From: CAZGHF01 sp043797305
GTDB taxonomy: Bacteria; Patescibacteriota; Minisyncoccia; UBA6257; GWB1-50-10
Length of the DNA: 56,418 bases
Assembly (NCBI GenBank): GCA_043797305.1
Contig: JAZDPW010000012.1
Coordinates: forward strand, 1 to 56,418
Direction: 5' to 3'
Within the stretch, counting starts at the first letter, position 1. Each line of letters opens with the position of its first letter. Both the position numbers and the translations under genes were made by a program. Positions 44,875 to 53,112 of this stretch are shown in pieces. The notes under the pieces are model-generated. The model was given only the letters and a program-made list of their open reading frames with translations. It was not told the origin of the DNA and made no database searches.

Positions 44875-45684
44875 ATGGCAAAAATAATACTTTCGTTATT
44901 AGTCGCGTTCACTCTCGTCGCACCGGCGGCGGCGCAGACTACAACCGACGGTTTTCGTGACAAAAATCGCGAGGTTAAGGAAGAGTTTCAAAAAGAGAGG
45001 GAGGAGTTCAAGGCAACGACGACGGCAATAAAGGAAGAGTTCAGAACCGATATAAAAACTCTCCGGGGCGAGGACCGTGAGGCTTTTGAGAAAAAGAGGG
45101 AAGAGGCCAAAGATGAGCTTGAGAAACGTCGGGAGGAATTCAAACAAAAACTCGAAAACGAGAGAGAAGAGGTCAAAGAGCGCTTGGAAACCGCCCGGGA
45201 AGAATTGAAGGTGCGCCTGAAAAAAATTAAAGACGAAAAGAAAGTGGAAATCGTTGGCCGCTTAAGCGGGAGCGTAAACTCCTTAAATGAGAAGCTGACA
45301 AATCATTTCCTGGAAGTTTTGGAGAAATTAGACAAGGTTTTAGACAACGTTACGAGCCGGACCGACAAGGCCGAAGCTCACGAGCTTGACGTTTCGGCGG
45401 TTCGGACCGCCATCACTGCGGCCGAGATCGCCATTGCTTCCGCGAGGGGTGCAGTTGAAACCCAGGCCGGGAAAACTTACTCGTTCAACATTACCACGGA
45501 GGAAAATCTGAAAGTTGACGTGGGCGCGGCGCGGCAGGCGCTCCATAACGACTTAACGGCGGTGAAAGAGATTGTCCGGACCGCCCACGTTGCCGTAAAA
45601 GATGCGGCGGTTAAGCTCGCTCAAATTCCGCGGGTTGACGACCTGGAGGTTGAAACGGACGACGCAACCTCAACAACGCCTTAA
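44875..45684 (+). CDS. Secreted coiled-coil protein
   Basis: 269 aa. Signal peptide MAKIILSLLVAFTLVAPAAA, likely cleaved after AAAQ, then a long charged coiled coil (about 28-125, built of EEFKxxREEx-type heptads), followed by a helical domain with many Ala (about 140-250) and a Thr-rich tail. No enzyme motif. Could be a periplasmic or surface spacer. The stop is followed after 5 nt by the ATG of MNPVR repeat copy 3. Confidence 0.78.
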   Translation: MAKIILSLLVAFTLVAPAAAQTTTDGFRDKNREVKEEFQKEREEFKATTTAIKEEFRTDIKTLRGEDREAFEKKREEAKDELEKRREEFKQKLENEREEVKERLETAREELKVRLKKIKDEKKVEIVGRLSGSVNSLNEKLTNHFLEVLEKLDKVLDNVTSRTDKAEAHELDVSAVRTAITAAEIAIASARGAVETQAGKTYSFNITTEENLKVDVGAARQALHNDLTAVKEIVRTAHVAVKDAAVKLAQIPRVDDLEVETDDATSTTP

Positions 45685-45693
45685 TAAAAATGA

Positions 45694-45827
45694 ATCCCGT
45701 TAGAAGTCCTTGGCACTAAAAATTTCACAGAAATTTTTATGCTCGGTGCTAACAGGGACAAACCAAAAAATCACTATTTACTAATATAACAAGGTCAACA
45801 TCAAATAAAACAGGCTTCTAACGGGAT
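45694..45827 (+). repeat. MNPVR repeat, copy 3 (134 bp)
   Basis: Ends ATCCCGTTAGAAG and CTTCTAACGGGAT; internal hairpin AAAAATTTC-ACA-GAAATTTTT. About as long as copy 1 and clearly similar along its whole length. The micro-ORF is broken (MNPVRSPWH-stop), but the end frame still reads SLFTN-x-TRS ... F-stop as in copy 1. Provides the start of the next gene. Confidence 0.8.
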
Positions 45828-46047
45828 GAAAAAAACCTTAACGATTGTTATCATAGTAATCGTTCTTGCCTTGGTTATCTGGTTTATTTTTCGCTCGCCC
45901 GAGCCGGTTTTTTCGCCGGAGGCGGGGACGACTGGGGTTTTGGGAGGTGACACAACTTCGGCTATTAATAACGACTTAAACAGCCTGGACTTAGGTGACC
46001 TGGATAGTGAATTCCAGCAGATTGACGCTGATTTAAACCAACTCTAG
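45826..46047 (+). CDS. Small membrane-anchored extracytoplasmic protein
   Basis: 73 aa: a strongly hydrophobic helix (TLTIVIIVIVLALVIWFIF, residues 4-22) followed by an acidic, Asp/Leu-rich tail (SLDLGDLDSEFQQIDADLNQ). No family recognised. Its ATGAAA start lies on the right edge of the MNPVR repeat, 4 nt after the micro-ORF end frame. No SD. Confidence 0.6.
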   Translation: MKKTLTIVIIVIVLALVIWFIFRSPEPVFSPEAGTTGVLGGDTTSAINNDLNSLDLGDLDSEFQQIDADLNQL

Positions 46048-46062
46048 AAACGAAATAATGCT

Positions 46063-46113
46063 AATCGGCGCGAAGGCGTTTCGCGCCGGTTCGCGTTTTG
46101 ATTGGCGCCGATT
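46063..46113 (+). terminator. Nested hairpins between small membrane gene and adenosyltransferase
   Basis: GGCGCGAA-GGCGT-TTCGCGCC (46067-46087) can form, or instead AATCGGCGC (46063) can pair with GCGCCGATT (46105-46113). Mutually exclusive pairings just before the TATAAT of the next gene. Confidence 0.5.
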
Positions 46114-46119
46114 CGCTTC

Positions 46120-46125
46120 TATAAT
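46120..46125 (+). promoter_or_regulatory. -10 box of the adenosyltransferase gene, leaderless spacing
   Basis: Perfect TATAAT with exactly 6 nt before ATG 46132. Confidence 0.65.
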
Positions 46126-46131
46126 ATTTAT

Positions 46132-46701
46132 ATGAAGACCAGGTTTTTTACGGGTGACGGCGATAACGGAGAGAGCAAAATCGGCAACAATAAGGTATCA
46201 AAAAGCAGTCCGGTTATCGATTTGCTCGGTTCTCTCGATGAGCTTAATTCCTGGGTCGGTTTTTCCAAAGTCGAAGCCCAAAAAAATTCCGCCGGATTAT
46301 CGGACGTTGCCATCCCAACCGTCTTAAAAGAAGTGCAGGAAATACTCTTTATCATTCAAGCCGAGGTTGCCGGCATAAGCTTCGGTTATGAGAAGCATCC
46401 GAAGACGGAAGAAAAGCACACCAGGGGACTGGAAGAAACCATAGGGGAAATAGACACGATTCTCCCGCCGCTCAAGAGTTTCGTCATTGTCGGCGGCAGC
46501 GAGCTTTCAGCCCGGCTTGATGTTGCAAGGACGTTTGCCCGCCGGACCGAGCGGATTGCCAAAAGAGTGAGCGAGGAAAAGGAGTTGCCGACCCCACTCC
46601 TTCAATACTTGAACCGGCTCTCAAGCCTGTTTTTCGCTCTCGCCCGATACGTCAATTTCAAACTCGGTTACGAAGAAGAACACCCTAATTACTCCGCTTG
46701 A
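46132..46701 (+). CDS. Cob(I)alamin adenosyltransferase (PduO/MMAB type)
   Basis: 189 aa. TRFFTGDGDNGESKIGNNKV is the ATP-binding N-terminal motif of PduO-type enzymes, IDLLGSLDELNSWVG the conserved D-E-L-N segment, and ARTFARRTERIAK the Arg-rich helix. It would make adenosylcobalamin. No B12-dependent enzyme is visible in the window, so the cofactor user is elsewhere. ORF extension upstream is rejected because TATAAT ends 6 nt before ATG 46132. nifS-like gene follows after 3 nt. Confidence 0.88.
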   Translation: MKTRFFTGDGDNGESKIGNNKVSKSSPVIDLLGSLDELNSWVGFSKVEAQKNSAGLSDVAIPTVLKEVQEILFIIQAEVAGISFGYEKHPKTEEKHTRGLEETIGEIDTILPPLKSFVIVGGSELSARLDVARTFARRTERIAKRVSEEKELPTPLLQYLNRLSSLFFALARYVNFKLGYEEEHPNYSA

Positions 46702-46704
46702 ATT

Positions 46705-47868
46705 ATGAAGAAAATATATTTGGATTGCGCGGCAACGACGCCGGTTGATAAGAGAGTGCTTGAAGCAATGCTGCCTTATTTCGGCAGTCCGCCGGCTGGC
46801 GGATACGGCAATGCCGGGTCGCTCCACTCTTTCGGCCGGGAAGCGATTGCCGCCATCGATTCGGCCCGCAACGATGTCGCGAAAGCGATCGGCGCGGAGT
46901 ACGGAGACGTAATTTTTGCCGGAAGCGCCACCGAGGCGAATAACTTGGTGCTTCGCGGCGTCCTAAAAACCGGCAACCGTAAATCGAAACCAAAAATCAT
47001 CGTATCGGCAATAGAGCATGAATCGGTTTTGGAAACCGCCCGGGATTTGGGGAAAGAAGGCGTCGAGGTTGTTATTCTGCCGGTAAACGGGGAGGGCTTT
47101 GTCGATTTGGAAAAATTCAAATCTTCCCTGGACGAACGGATTGTTCTGGTTTCGGTGATGTATGCCAATAACGAAATCGGAACGATTCAGCCGATTGCCG
47201 AAATTTCCAAAATCGTAAAAGAATTCAATTATAAAATCTTTTTCCATACTGACGCGGTCCAGGTATTCCAGTACCTGGACTGCAACGTAAACGTGCTCGG
47301 GGTGGATTTCCTGACCTTATCGGCTCATAAGATTTATGGGCCCAAAGGAGTTGGTGCGCTTTTTATCCGCAACCGGCAATCAGCGGCCCATAATCTGAAA
47401 CCCGTGATTACCGGCGGCGGCCAGGAATTCGGCCTACGTTCCGGCACCGAGAACGTTCCGTCAATTGTTGGTTTTGCCAAAGCCGTGGAATTAGTGAACC
47501 ATTCGCGCGAATCGGAGAATGGACGGGTCGCAAAATTGCGTGATTACTTTTTTGAAGAGATTAGGAAGATATACCCGCCGTCCTTGCGGAACGGCGGAGA
47601 GCCGGCGTTGCCGAATATTTTAAACGTTTATTTCCCCGGCCACCGGGCCGAGGACTTGCTTGTTAAGTTCGACAGAGCCGGTATCGCGGTTTCCGCCGGT
47701 TCGGCTTGCCAATCCCGTGCCGCCCGCCCCTCGCACGTGCTCCAGGCACTCGGATTTCCCGAAGAGCGGGTAAAATCAAGCATCCGTTTCAGTTTTGGAA
47801 GACCTACCACCGATTCTGAAATCAAAACCGTTTTGAAAAGAGTAGAAGAGATGAAGATTTTAGCTTAA
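46705..47868 (+). CDS. Cysteine desulfurase (NifS/IscS family)
   Basis: 387 aa PLP enzyme. YLDCAATTPVDKRVL, HTDAVQVFQYLDCNV, LSAHKIYGPKGVGALF with the PLP Lys, and SAGSACQSRAARPSHV with the catalytic Cys on the long loop (class I). It mobilises sulfur for Fe-S clusters or tRNA thiolation. No iscU or thiI/mnmA neighbour in the window. Cotranscribed with the adenosyltransferase gene; a perfect 12-bp-stem terminator follows. Confidence 0.93.
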   Translation: MKKIYLDCAATTPVDKRVLEAMLPYFGSPPAGGYGNAGSLHSFGREAIAAIDSARNDVAKAIGAEYGDVIFAGSATEANNLVLRGVLKTGNRKSKPKIIVSAIEHESVLETARDLGKEGVEVVILPVNGEGFVDLEKFKSSLDERIVLVSVMYANNEIGTIQPIAEISKIVKEFNYKIFFHTDAVQVFQYLDCNVNVLGVDFLTLSAHKIYGPKGVGALFIRNRQSAAHNLKPVITGGGQEFGLRSGTENVPSIVGFAKAVELVNHSRESENGRVAKLRDYFFEEIRKIYPPSLRNGGEPALPNILNVYFPGHRAEDLLVKFDRAGIAVSAGSACQSRAARPSHVLQALGFPEERVKSSIRFSFGRPTTDSEIKTVLKRVEEMKILA

Positions 47869-47871
47869 TTT

Positions 47872-47903
47872 TAGCAAATACGAACGATCGCTCGTATTTG
47901 CTA
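47872..47903. terminator. Terminator after the cysteine desulfurase gene
   Basis: TAGCAAATACGA and TCGTATTTGCTA form a 12-bp stem around 8 nt, followed by TTTTTG. Confidence 0.8.
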
Positions 47904-48006
47904 TTTTTGATTCGCCGGGGTTTTTACTATATCTTTTTAAGTAGCTCATGGATATGTGAAGCTCGAAGATATTGTGGCTCGAGACTTAACTTGGAGGGTG
48001 GAAGCC

Positions 48007-48171
48007 ATGCTAACTTTCGTTCCGTTGCTGGCTGCCCCGTTTCTGGTGGTGGCCGCGGTTCTCGCGTTTGAAGGGTGGATCAGCAAGGGCGGCCGGTTGC
48101 GAGGTCTTTTGTTGGTCTCGGCGATCGTCGCTCTTTTCACCTGCGGTTGGCTGATAAGCCCTACTCCCTAA
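48007..48171 (+). CDS. Small two-TM membrane protein, SD-led
   Basis: 54 aa: two hydrophobic helices (about 2-20 and 30-50) joined by EGWISKGGRLRG. The start ATG 48007 is chosen because of the SD (TTGGAGGGT) 8 nt upstream; the frame is open further upstream but without signals. Composition and isolation between terminators at 47872 and 48200 match the other SD-led GC-rich genes, and its shape resembles the 6446 protein. Confidence 0.55.
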   Translation: MLTFVPLLAAPFLVVAAVLAFEGWISKGGRLRGLLLVSAIVALFTCGWLISPTP

Positions 48172-48199
48172 CTATAGGAATGGCCTTCCTCATCGCGCT

Positions 48200-48229
48200 C
48201 GCCCCGGAGGTGAAACTATCCCCGGGGCG
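48200..48229 (+). terminator. GC-rich hairpin after SD-led gene
   Basis: CGCCCCGG and CCGGGGCG form an 8-bp stem around 14 nt, then TTCGTTTT. Confidence 0.6.
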
Positions 48230-48291
48230 GTTCGTTTTAAAGAATATGAGGGTTGACTACCTCATTTAATTAATTAAAATTAATTCTATGA

Positions 48292-48423
48292 ATCCCGTTA
48301 GAAGTTCTCGGCAGAAAATTTTAGGTTAAAATTTTTTGCTCGGAACGAACGGGTCAAGTGAGAAAATCAAAATTATTTTAGAATAAATACAAAAGTCGCG
48401 TAAATACAAACTTCTAACGGGAT
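48292..48423 (+). repeat. MNPVR repeat, copy 4 (132 bp)
   Basis: Ends ATCCCGTTAGAAGTT and AACTTCTAACGGGAT; internal hairpin GCAGAAAATTTTA/TTAAAATTTTTTGC. The left ATG gives MNPVRSSRQKILG-stop. The right end supplies the AT of the SIMPL gene start codon. Confidence 0.8.
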
Positions 48424-49213
48424 GAAAGAAACAACAAAAAATTATTTGGGGGTCGCGATAATCATTTCCATTCTCATTGTCGCTTTTTCGTCCTGGAGCT
48501 TCGTTCGTTCCTATTCCCGCTCGATTGAGCCGTCGTCTTTCCGGAGCTTTTCGGTTTCCGGTGAGGGAAAAATTGTCGCTGTGCCCGACGTGGCGGAATT
48601 CTCTTTTAGTGTGATTACCCAGGGCGGTACCGATATCGCGAGCTCCCAGAAAACAAACACGGAAAAAACCAATGCCGCGATAGATTTCGTTAAATCCAAA
48701 GGAGTGGACGCGAAAGATATAAAAACGGCGAGCTACAACCTAGAACCGCGCTACCAGTATTACAACTGCCTCCCGAATTACCTTGAGGACGGCAGTGTGC
48801 GGCCCTGTCCGCCGGCCGAGATTGTCGGCTACACCGTGACCCAAACCGTTCTCGTGAAAGTCCGGGACTTTACCAAAATCGGTGATATCTTGGGAGGGGT
48901 TGTTGGCGCGGGCGCAAACAGCGTTTCCCAACTGAGCTTTACGATTGACGACGAAGAAAAAGTTCAGGCGGAAGCAAGGGAAGAAGCAATAAACGTAGCC
49001 AAGGGAAAAGCCGAGTCTATTGCCAAAGCCGCGGGTTTTAGCGTGGGCCGCCTTCTCTCCATCAGCGAATCGGGTGTTTATCCGCGGGCCTATTACGCTA
49101 AGGAAATGGCTTACGGCCTAGGCGGTGGAGATACGGCCGCCGCCGTGCCGAGCATAGAACCCGGCTCGCAAGAAGTAACCGTAGACGTTACTCTCACTTA
49201 CGAAATTCGTTAA
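48422..49213 (+). CDS. SIMPL domain (DUF541) protein
   Basis: 263 aa. N-terminal anchor (about 9-28), then the SIMPL fold: RSFSVSGEGKIVAVPDVAEF, TNTEKTNAAIDFVKSKGVDA, KDIKTASYNLEPRYQY and the C-terminal EEAINVAKGKAESIAKAAGF. Function of the family is poorly defined; members are linked to envelope stress. Followed by HtrA after 21 nt, consistent with an envelope quality role. Start formed at the MNPVR repeat edge. Confidence 0.88.
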   Translation: MKETTKNYLGVAIIISILIVAFSSWSFVRSYSRSIEPSSFRSFSVSGEGKIVAVPDVAEFSFSVITQGGTDIASSQKTNTEKTNAAIDFVKSKGVDAKDIKTASYNLEPRYQYYNCLPNYLEDGSVRPCPPAEIVGYTVTQTVLVKVRDFTKIGDILGGVVGAGANSVSQLSFTIDDEEKVQAEAREEAINVAKGKAESIAKAAGFSVGRLLSISESGVYPRAYYAKEMAYGLGGGDTAAAVPSIEPGSQEVTVDVTLTYEIR

Positions 49214-49234
49214 AACCAATAAGTTAAATTTCGC

Positions 49235-50452
49235 ATGAAGAGCAGAAACCTATTAGTAATAGTGATTGTTTCGGCCCTCCTGGGCGGAGTTTTCGGTTCC
49301 CTGATTTCCGCCGAAACGTCCCGGGCGAATTTTTTTGAGGATATCCTTAAATTTTTCCAGCCGGTCGAAATCGGGTGGCAGGAAGAAACGGTTCCGTCCG
49401 GTGAAACCGGGCTTTATAAACCCGCCCTCGATTACGAAGAGGCGGTGATAGCGGCGGTTGAAGAGGCGGCCCCCAGCGTTGTTTCGATAGCCGTTACCAA
49501 AGATTTGCCGATTATCGTCAATTGTCAGCGTGACCCGTTTGAAGGCGTTGTCCCGCCGGAGTTTTGGGAGTTTTTCGGCGGGTTTGATTTTTCGGTGCCT
49601 TGCGAGCAGGGGACGGAAAGGAAAGAAGTCGGCGGCGGCAGCGGATTTGTCGTTTCCGAGGACGGCCTTATTTTAACCAACAAGCACGTGGTGGCGGATA
49701 CGGAGGCCGAATACACCGTTCTTACCAATGACGGCGAGAAATACGAGGCTCGGGTTTTGGCAAGGGACCCGGTTCAGGATATCGCCATTATAAAAATCGA
49801 GGCCCAGGGATTGAAACCGGCTAAACTTGGCGATTCCGATTCAATCAAGCTTGGTCAAACCGCTATTTCAATCGGCAACTCCTTGGGGGAGTTTCGTAAT
49901 ACCGTCTCGGTTGGGGTAATTTCCGGCCTTTCGAGAACGATTACGGCAAGCGGCGAAGGTATCGGCACCGAAGTTATTCAGGGAGTGATTCAGACGGATG
50001 CGGCCATAAATCCGGGCAATTCCGGCGGCCCGCTCCTTAACCTTAAAGGCGAGGTAATTGGCATAAATGTAGCCGTTGTTTCCGACGCCCAAAGCATCGG
50101 TTTTGCCATTCCGGTGAATTTTGCCCGTCGCGATATCGAATCGGTTAAAATTTCCGGCGATATCAAAGTTCCTTATTTGGGCGTCCGTTACCTTTCGGAA
50201 GAAGAAGGAGCGCGCCTTCGGGGGAACGAAGACGGTCCGGCGGTAATGCCCGGTTCGCCGGCGGAGGTTGCCGGACTTAAAGCGGAGGACATCATTCTTG
50301 AATTGAACGGCGAGAAAGTTTCTTCCGAGAAACTGCTCGGCTTTTTAATCCAAAAATACAATATTGGCGATACAGTTACTTTGAAGATAAAAAGAGGGGA
50401 AGAAGCCTTGGAATTAAAAGCAACTCTTGAAGAGAGGCCGGAACTACCTTAA
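49235..50452 (+). CDS. HtrA/DegP-like serine protease
   Basis: 405 aa. An N-terminal membrane anchor (about 4-22), a trypsin-like domain with triad His151 (TNKHVV), Asp182 (DPVQDIAII) and Ser263 (GNSGGPLL), and one C-terminal PDZ domain (about 320-400: VMPGSPAEVAGLKAEDIILE). It degrades or refolds misfolded extracytoplasmic proteins. Neighbours SIMPL and ClpB form a protein-quality cluster. Confidence 0.94.
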   Translation: MKSRNLLVIVIVSALLGGVFGSLISAETSRANFFEDILKFFQPVEIGWQEETVPSGETGLYKPALDYEEAVIAAVEEAAPSVVSIAVTKDLPIIVNCQRDPFEGVVPPEFWEFFGGFDFSVPCEQGTERKEVGGGSGFVVSEDGLILTNKHVVADTEAEYTVLTNDGEKYEARVLARDPVQDIAIIKIEAQGLKPAKLGDSDSIKLGQTAISIGNSLGEFRNTVSVGVISGLSRTITASGEGIGTEVIQGVIQTDAAINPGNSGGPLLNLKGEVIGINVAVVSDAQSIGFAIPVNFARRDIESVKISGDIKVPYLGVRYLSEEEGARLRGNEDGPAVMPGSPAEVAGLKAEDIILELNGEKVSSEKLLGFLIQKYNIGDTVTLKIKRGEEALELKATLEERPELP

Positions 50453-50481
50453 TATACGAATCAAGCGCGGATAAAAGTTAT

Positions 50482-53112
50482 ATGCCAAACTTCCATCGTT
50501 TCACAATCAAAGCTCAGGAAGCGCTCCAAAATGCTCAGGAGCTCATTTCGAAATACAATCACGGCGAACTCAAAGCCGTTCATCTTCTTTTTGCGCTTCT
50601 TGGCGATGACACCACCCTCGTCCGGCCGATGCTTATCCGGGCGAACGTCAATTTAGCTGAACTGGAAAAAGAACTGGAGAGCGAGCTTCAAAAATTGCCT
50701 AAAATTTTCAGCGCTTCCGGCAACGTAAGCCAGCTTTATCTTTCCCAGGAACTGATGCGGGTCCTGGATAAAGCTGCCGACATCGCGATGCGCCAGCGGG
50801 ACGAATTCGTCTCCTGCGAGCATTTGGTTCTCGCCTTGAACGAAGTGCCGTCGCTTGCCCGGGAAATTCTCGCCCGTTTCGGTGCGCGGCGCGACGTTCT
50901 CATCCGGACATTGGCCCAGCTTCGCGGTTCGGTGCGGGTGACCGACGAGACGCCCGAGAGCAAGTTCCAGGTGCTTGAGAAATACGCCGTAAATCTTACC
51001 AACAAAGCCAGAGAGGGAAAACTTGACCCGGTTGTCGGCCGCGAAGACGAACTGCGGAGAGTAACCCAGATTCTTTCGAGGCGCACCAAAAACAACCCCG
51101 TTTTGATAGGCGAACCCGGGGTCGGCAAAACCGCGATCGTGGAAGGCCTCGCTCAGCGAATCGTCTCCGGCGACATTCCGGAATCGTTGAAAGAAAAAGA
51201 AGTGATAATGCTTGACCTTGGGTCGCTTATTGCCGGCACCAAGTTCCGGGGGGAATTTGAAGACCGCTTAAAAGCGTTCTTGAAGGAAGTCCAGCAATCG
51301 GCCGGGCGGATAATCCTTTTTATTGACGAAATCCATATGATTGTCGGCGCCGGCGCGGCCGAAGGCGCGGTTGACGCTTCCAACCTTCTGAAGCCGGCTC
51401 TGGCAAGGGGCGAGCTCCACGCCGTGGGCGCTACCACTCTTAAGGAATATCAAAAACACATTGAGAAGGACCCGGCCCTGGAGCGTCGTTTCCAGCCCGT
51501 CATTGTTGAAGAACCGGGTATTGAAGACAGCGTGAATATCTTGAGGGGGCTCAAAGAAAAATATGAGATGCATCATGGTTTGAAAATTTCGGACGACGCC
51601 TTGGTTGCGGCGGTAAACTTGGGTGCTCGCTACATTACCGACAGATTTTTGCCTGACAAGGCCGTTGACTTGATTGATGAAGCGGCCGCCGCCCGGCGCC
51701 TTGAATCGGACAGTACCCCGATCCAGATTGAAAAGCTGCGCCGGGAAATTACCCGGCTCGAAATCGAGCAGTCCGCCCTTACTAAGGCCAAGTCCAAAAA
51801 GAATATTGAACGGATGAAGGAAGTGAACAATAAACTGAAAGTTTTGAAGGAGGAAAATGACGCGCTCTCCGCGGGCTGGCACGCCGAAAAAATCGCCGCT
51901 CAAGACCTTCATAATTTGAGAAAAACCGTCGATGACTTGCGGCATTTTGCCGAGATTGCCGAACGGGACGGCGACCTGGAGCGGGTAGCCGAAATAGTTT
52001 ACGGCGAACTTCCGAAAGCCGAGCGCGAATTAAAATCTCTTGAGAAAAAAAGTTTCAAAACCGAAGGCGGCAATTTCATTAAAGAATCGGTTGACGAAGA
52101 AGACATTGCAATGGTCGTTTCCCGCTGGACCGGCATTCCGATTTCCCGGATGCTCGAGTCGGAAATGAAAAAACTCGTCCGGATTGAGGAAGAATTGTCC
52201 CACCGGGTAGTCGGCCAGGAAGAAGCGATCTCCGCCGTTTCACGCGCTCTCCGTCGGTCGCGGGCGGGTCTGAGCGATGAAGACAAACCGGCCGGCTCTT
52301 TCATGTTTTTGGGACCGACCGGCGTGGGCAAGACCGAGCTGGCTCGGGCTCTAGCAAGCTTTATGTTTAACGACGAGAAAGCGCTGATACGCATCGACAT
52401 GTCGGAATATATGGAGCGCCACACCGTTTCGCGCCTTATTGGCTCGCCGCCGGGCTATGTCGGCCACGAGGAAGGGGGACAGCTTACCGAAATCATCCGC
52501 CATCGGCCTTATTCTTTGGTTCTTTTCGATGAGATTGAGAAAGCCCATCCGGAGGTTTTTAATATTCTTCTCCAGGTATTGGATAACGGGCGGCTCACCG
52601 ACAGCAAGGGCAAAACCGTCAATTTCAAAAACGCCGTCATAATTCTTACCTCGAACGTGGGCAGCGAGTACTTCCGGCAGATTTCCTCGCTCGGATTCAA
52701 AGCCGGCGGGGACGAGGACGAAATCTCCTCGGGAGAAGAGGAGTTCCGGGAAAAAGCGATGGATTCCCTCAAACGGACTTTCAAGCCGGAATTCCTGAAC
52801 CGATTGGACGAAATAGTGGTCTTTAGGGCGCTCACGCCCGCCGATATCAGGCAGATTGTCGATTTGGAACTGAAAGAGGTTGAGGAAAAACTTAAAGAGA
52901 GGGGAATAACCATAACCGTAGCGGCGAAGGTCAAAGAACATCTGGCTCGGGAGGGTTTCGACCCCGATTACGGGGCAAGGCCGCTGAAGCGCCTGATTCA
53001 GAAGACGATCGTTGACGGGCTTGCCGATAAAATAATAAAAGGCGAAGTTAATGACGGCTCGCGTGTTAAAGTTTCTATCAACCGAAAAGACGCTGTGGAA
53101 ATTACTGCTTAA
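50482..53112 (+). CDS. clpB: Disaggregase ClpB
   Basis: 876 aa Hsp104-class AAA+ protein. Two Clp_N repeats (1-150), D1 with GEPGVGKTA, pore loop AGTKFRGEFE and Walker B LFIDEIH, a coiled-coil middle domain (about 415-520, with the AERDGDLERVAEI part), and D2 with GPTGVGKTE, pore loop SPPGYVGHEEGG and LVLFDEIEKAH. The VRVTDETPESKFQVLEKY linker is ClpB-specific and distinguishes it from ClpC. All motifs lost in the protein at 13771 are intact here. GATAAA lies 6 nt before the ATG. Confidence 0.94.
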   Translation: MPNFHRFTIKAQEALQNAQELISKYNHGELKAVHLLFALLGDDTTLVRPMLIRANVNLAELEKELESELQKLPKIFSASGNVSQLYLSQELMRVLDKAADIAMRQRDEFVSCEHLVLALNEVPSLAREILARFGARRDVLIRTLAQLRGSVRVTDETPESKFQVLEKYAVNLTNKAREGKLDPVVGREDELRRVTQILSRRTKNNPVLIGEPGVGKTAIVEGLAQRIVSGDIPESLKEKEVIMLDLGSLIAGTKFRGEFEDRLKAFLKEVQQSAGRIILFIDEIHMIVGAGAAEGAVDASNLLKPALARGELHAVGATTLKEYQKHIEKDPALERRFQPVIVEEPGIEDSVNILRGLKEKYEMHHGLKISDDALVAAVNLGARYITDRFLPDKAVDLIDEAAAARRLESDSTPIQIEKLRREITRLEIEQSALTKAKSKKNIERMKEVNNKLKVLKEENDALSAGWHAEKIAAQDLHNLRKTVDDLRHFAEIAERDGDLERVAEIVYGELPKAERELKSLEKKSFKTEGGNFIKESVDEEDIAMVVSRWTGIPISRMLESEMKKLVRIEEELSHRVVGQEEAISAVSRALRRSRAGLSDEDKPAGSFMFLGPTGVGKTELARALASFMFNDEKALIRIDMSEYMERHTVSRLIGSPPGYVGHEEGGQLTEIIRHRPYSLVLFDEIEKAHPEVFNILLQVLDNGRLTDSKGKTVNFKNAVIILTSNVGSEYFRQISSLGFKAGGDEDEISSGEEEFREKAMDSLKRTFKPEFLNRLDEIVVFRALTPADIRQIVDLELKEVEEKLKERGITITVAAKVKEHLAREGFDPDYGARPLKRLIQKTIVDGLADKIIKGEVNDGSRVKVSINRKDAVEITA

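Noticed and set aside
18679..48423. Integron attC sites
   Set aside because: The MNPVR elements have GTTAG on the left and CTAAC on the right, the reverse of attC, have no paired L boxes, and no integron integrase is in the window.
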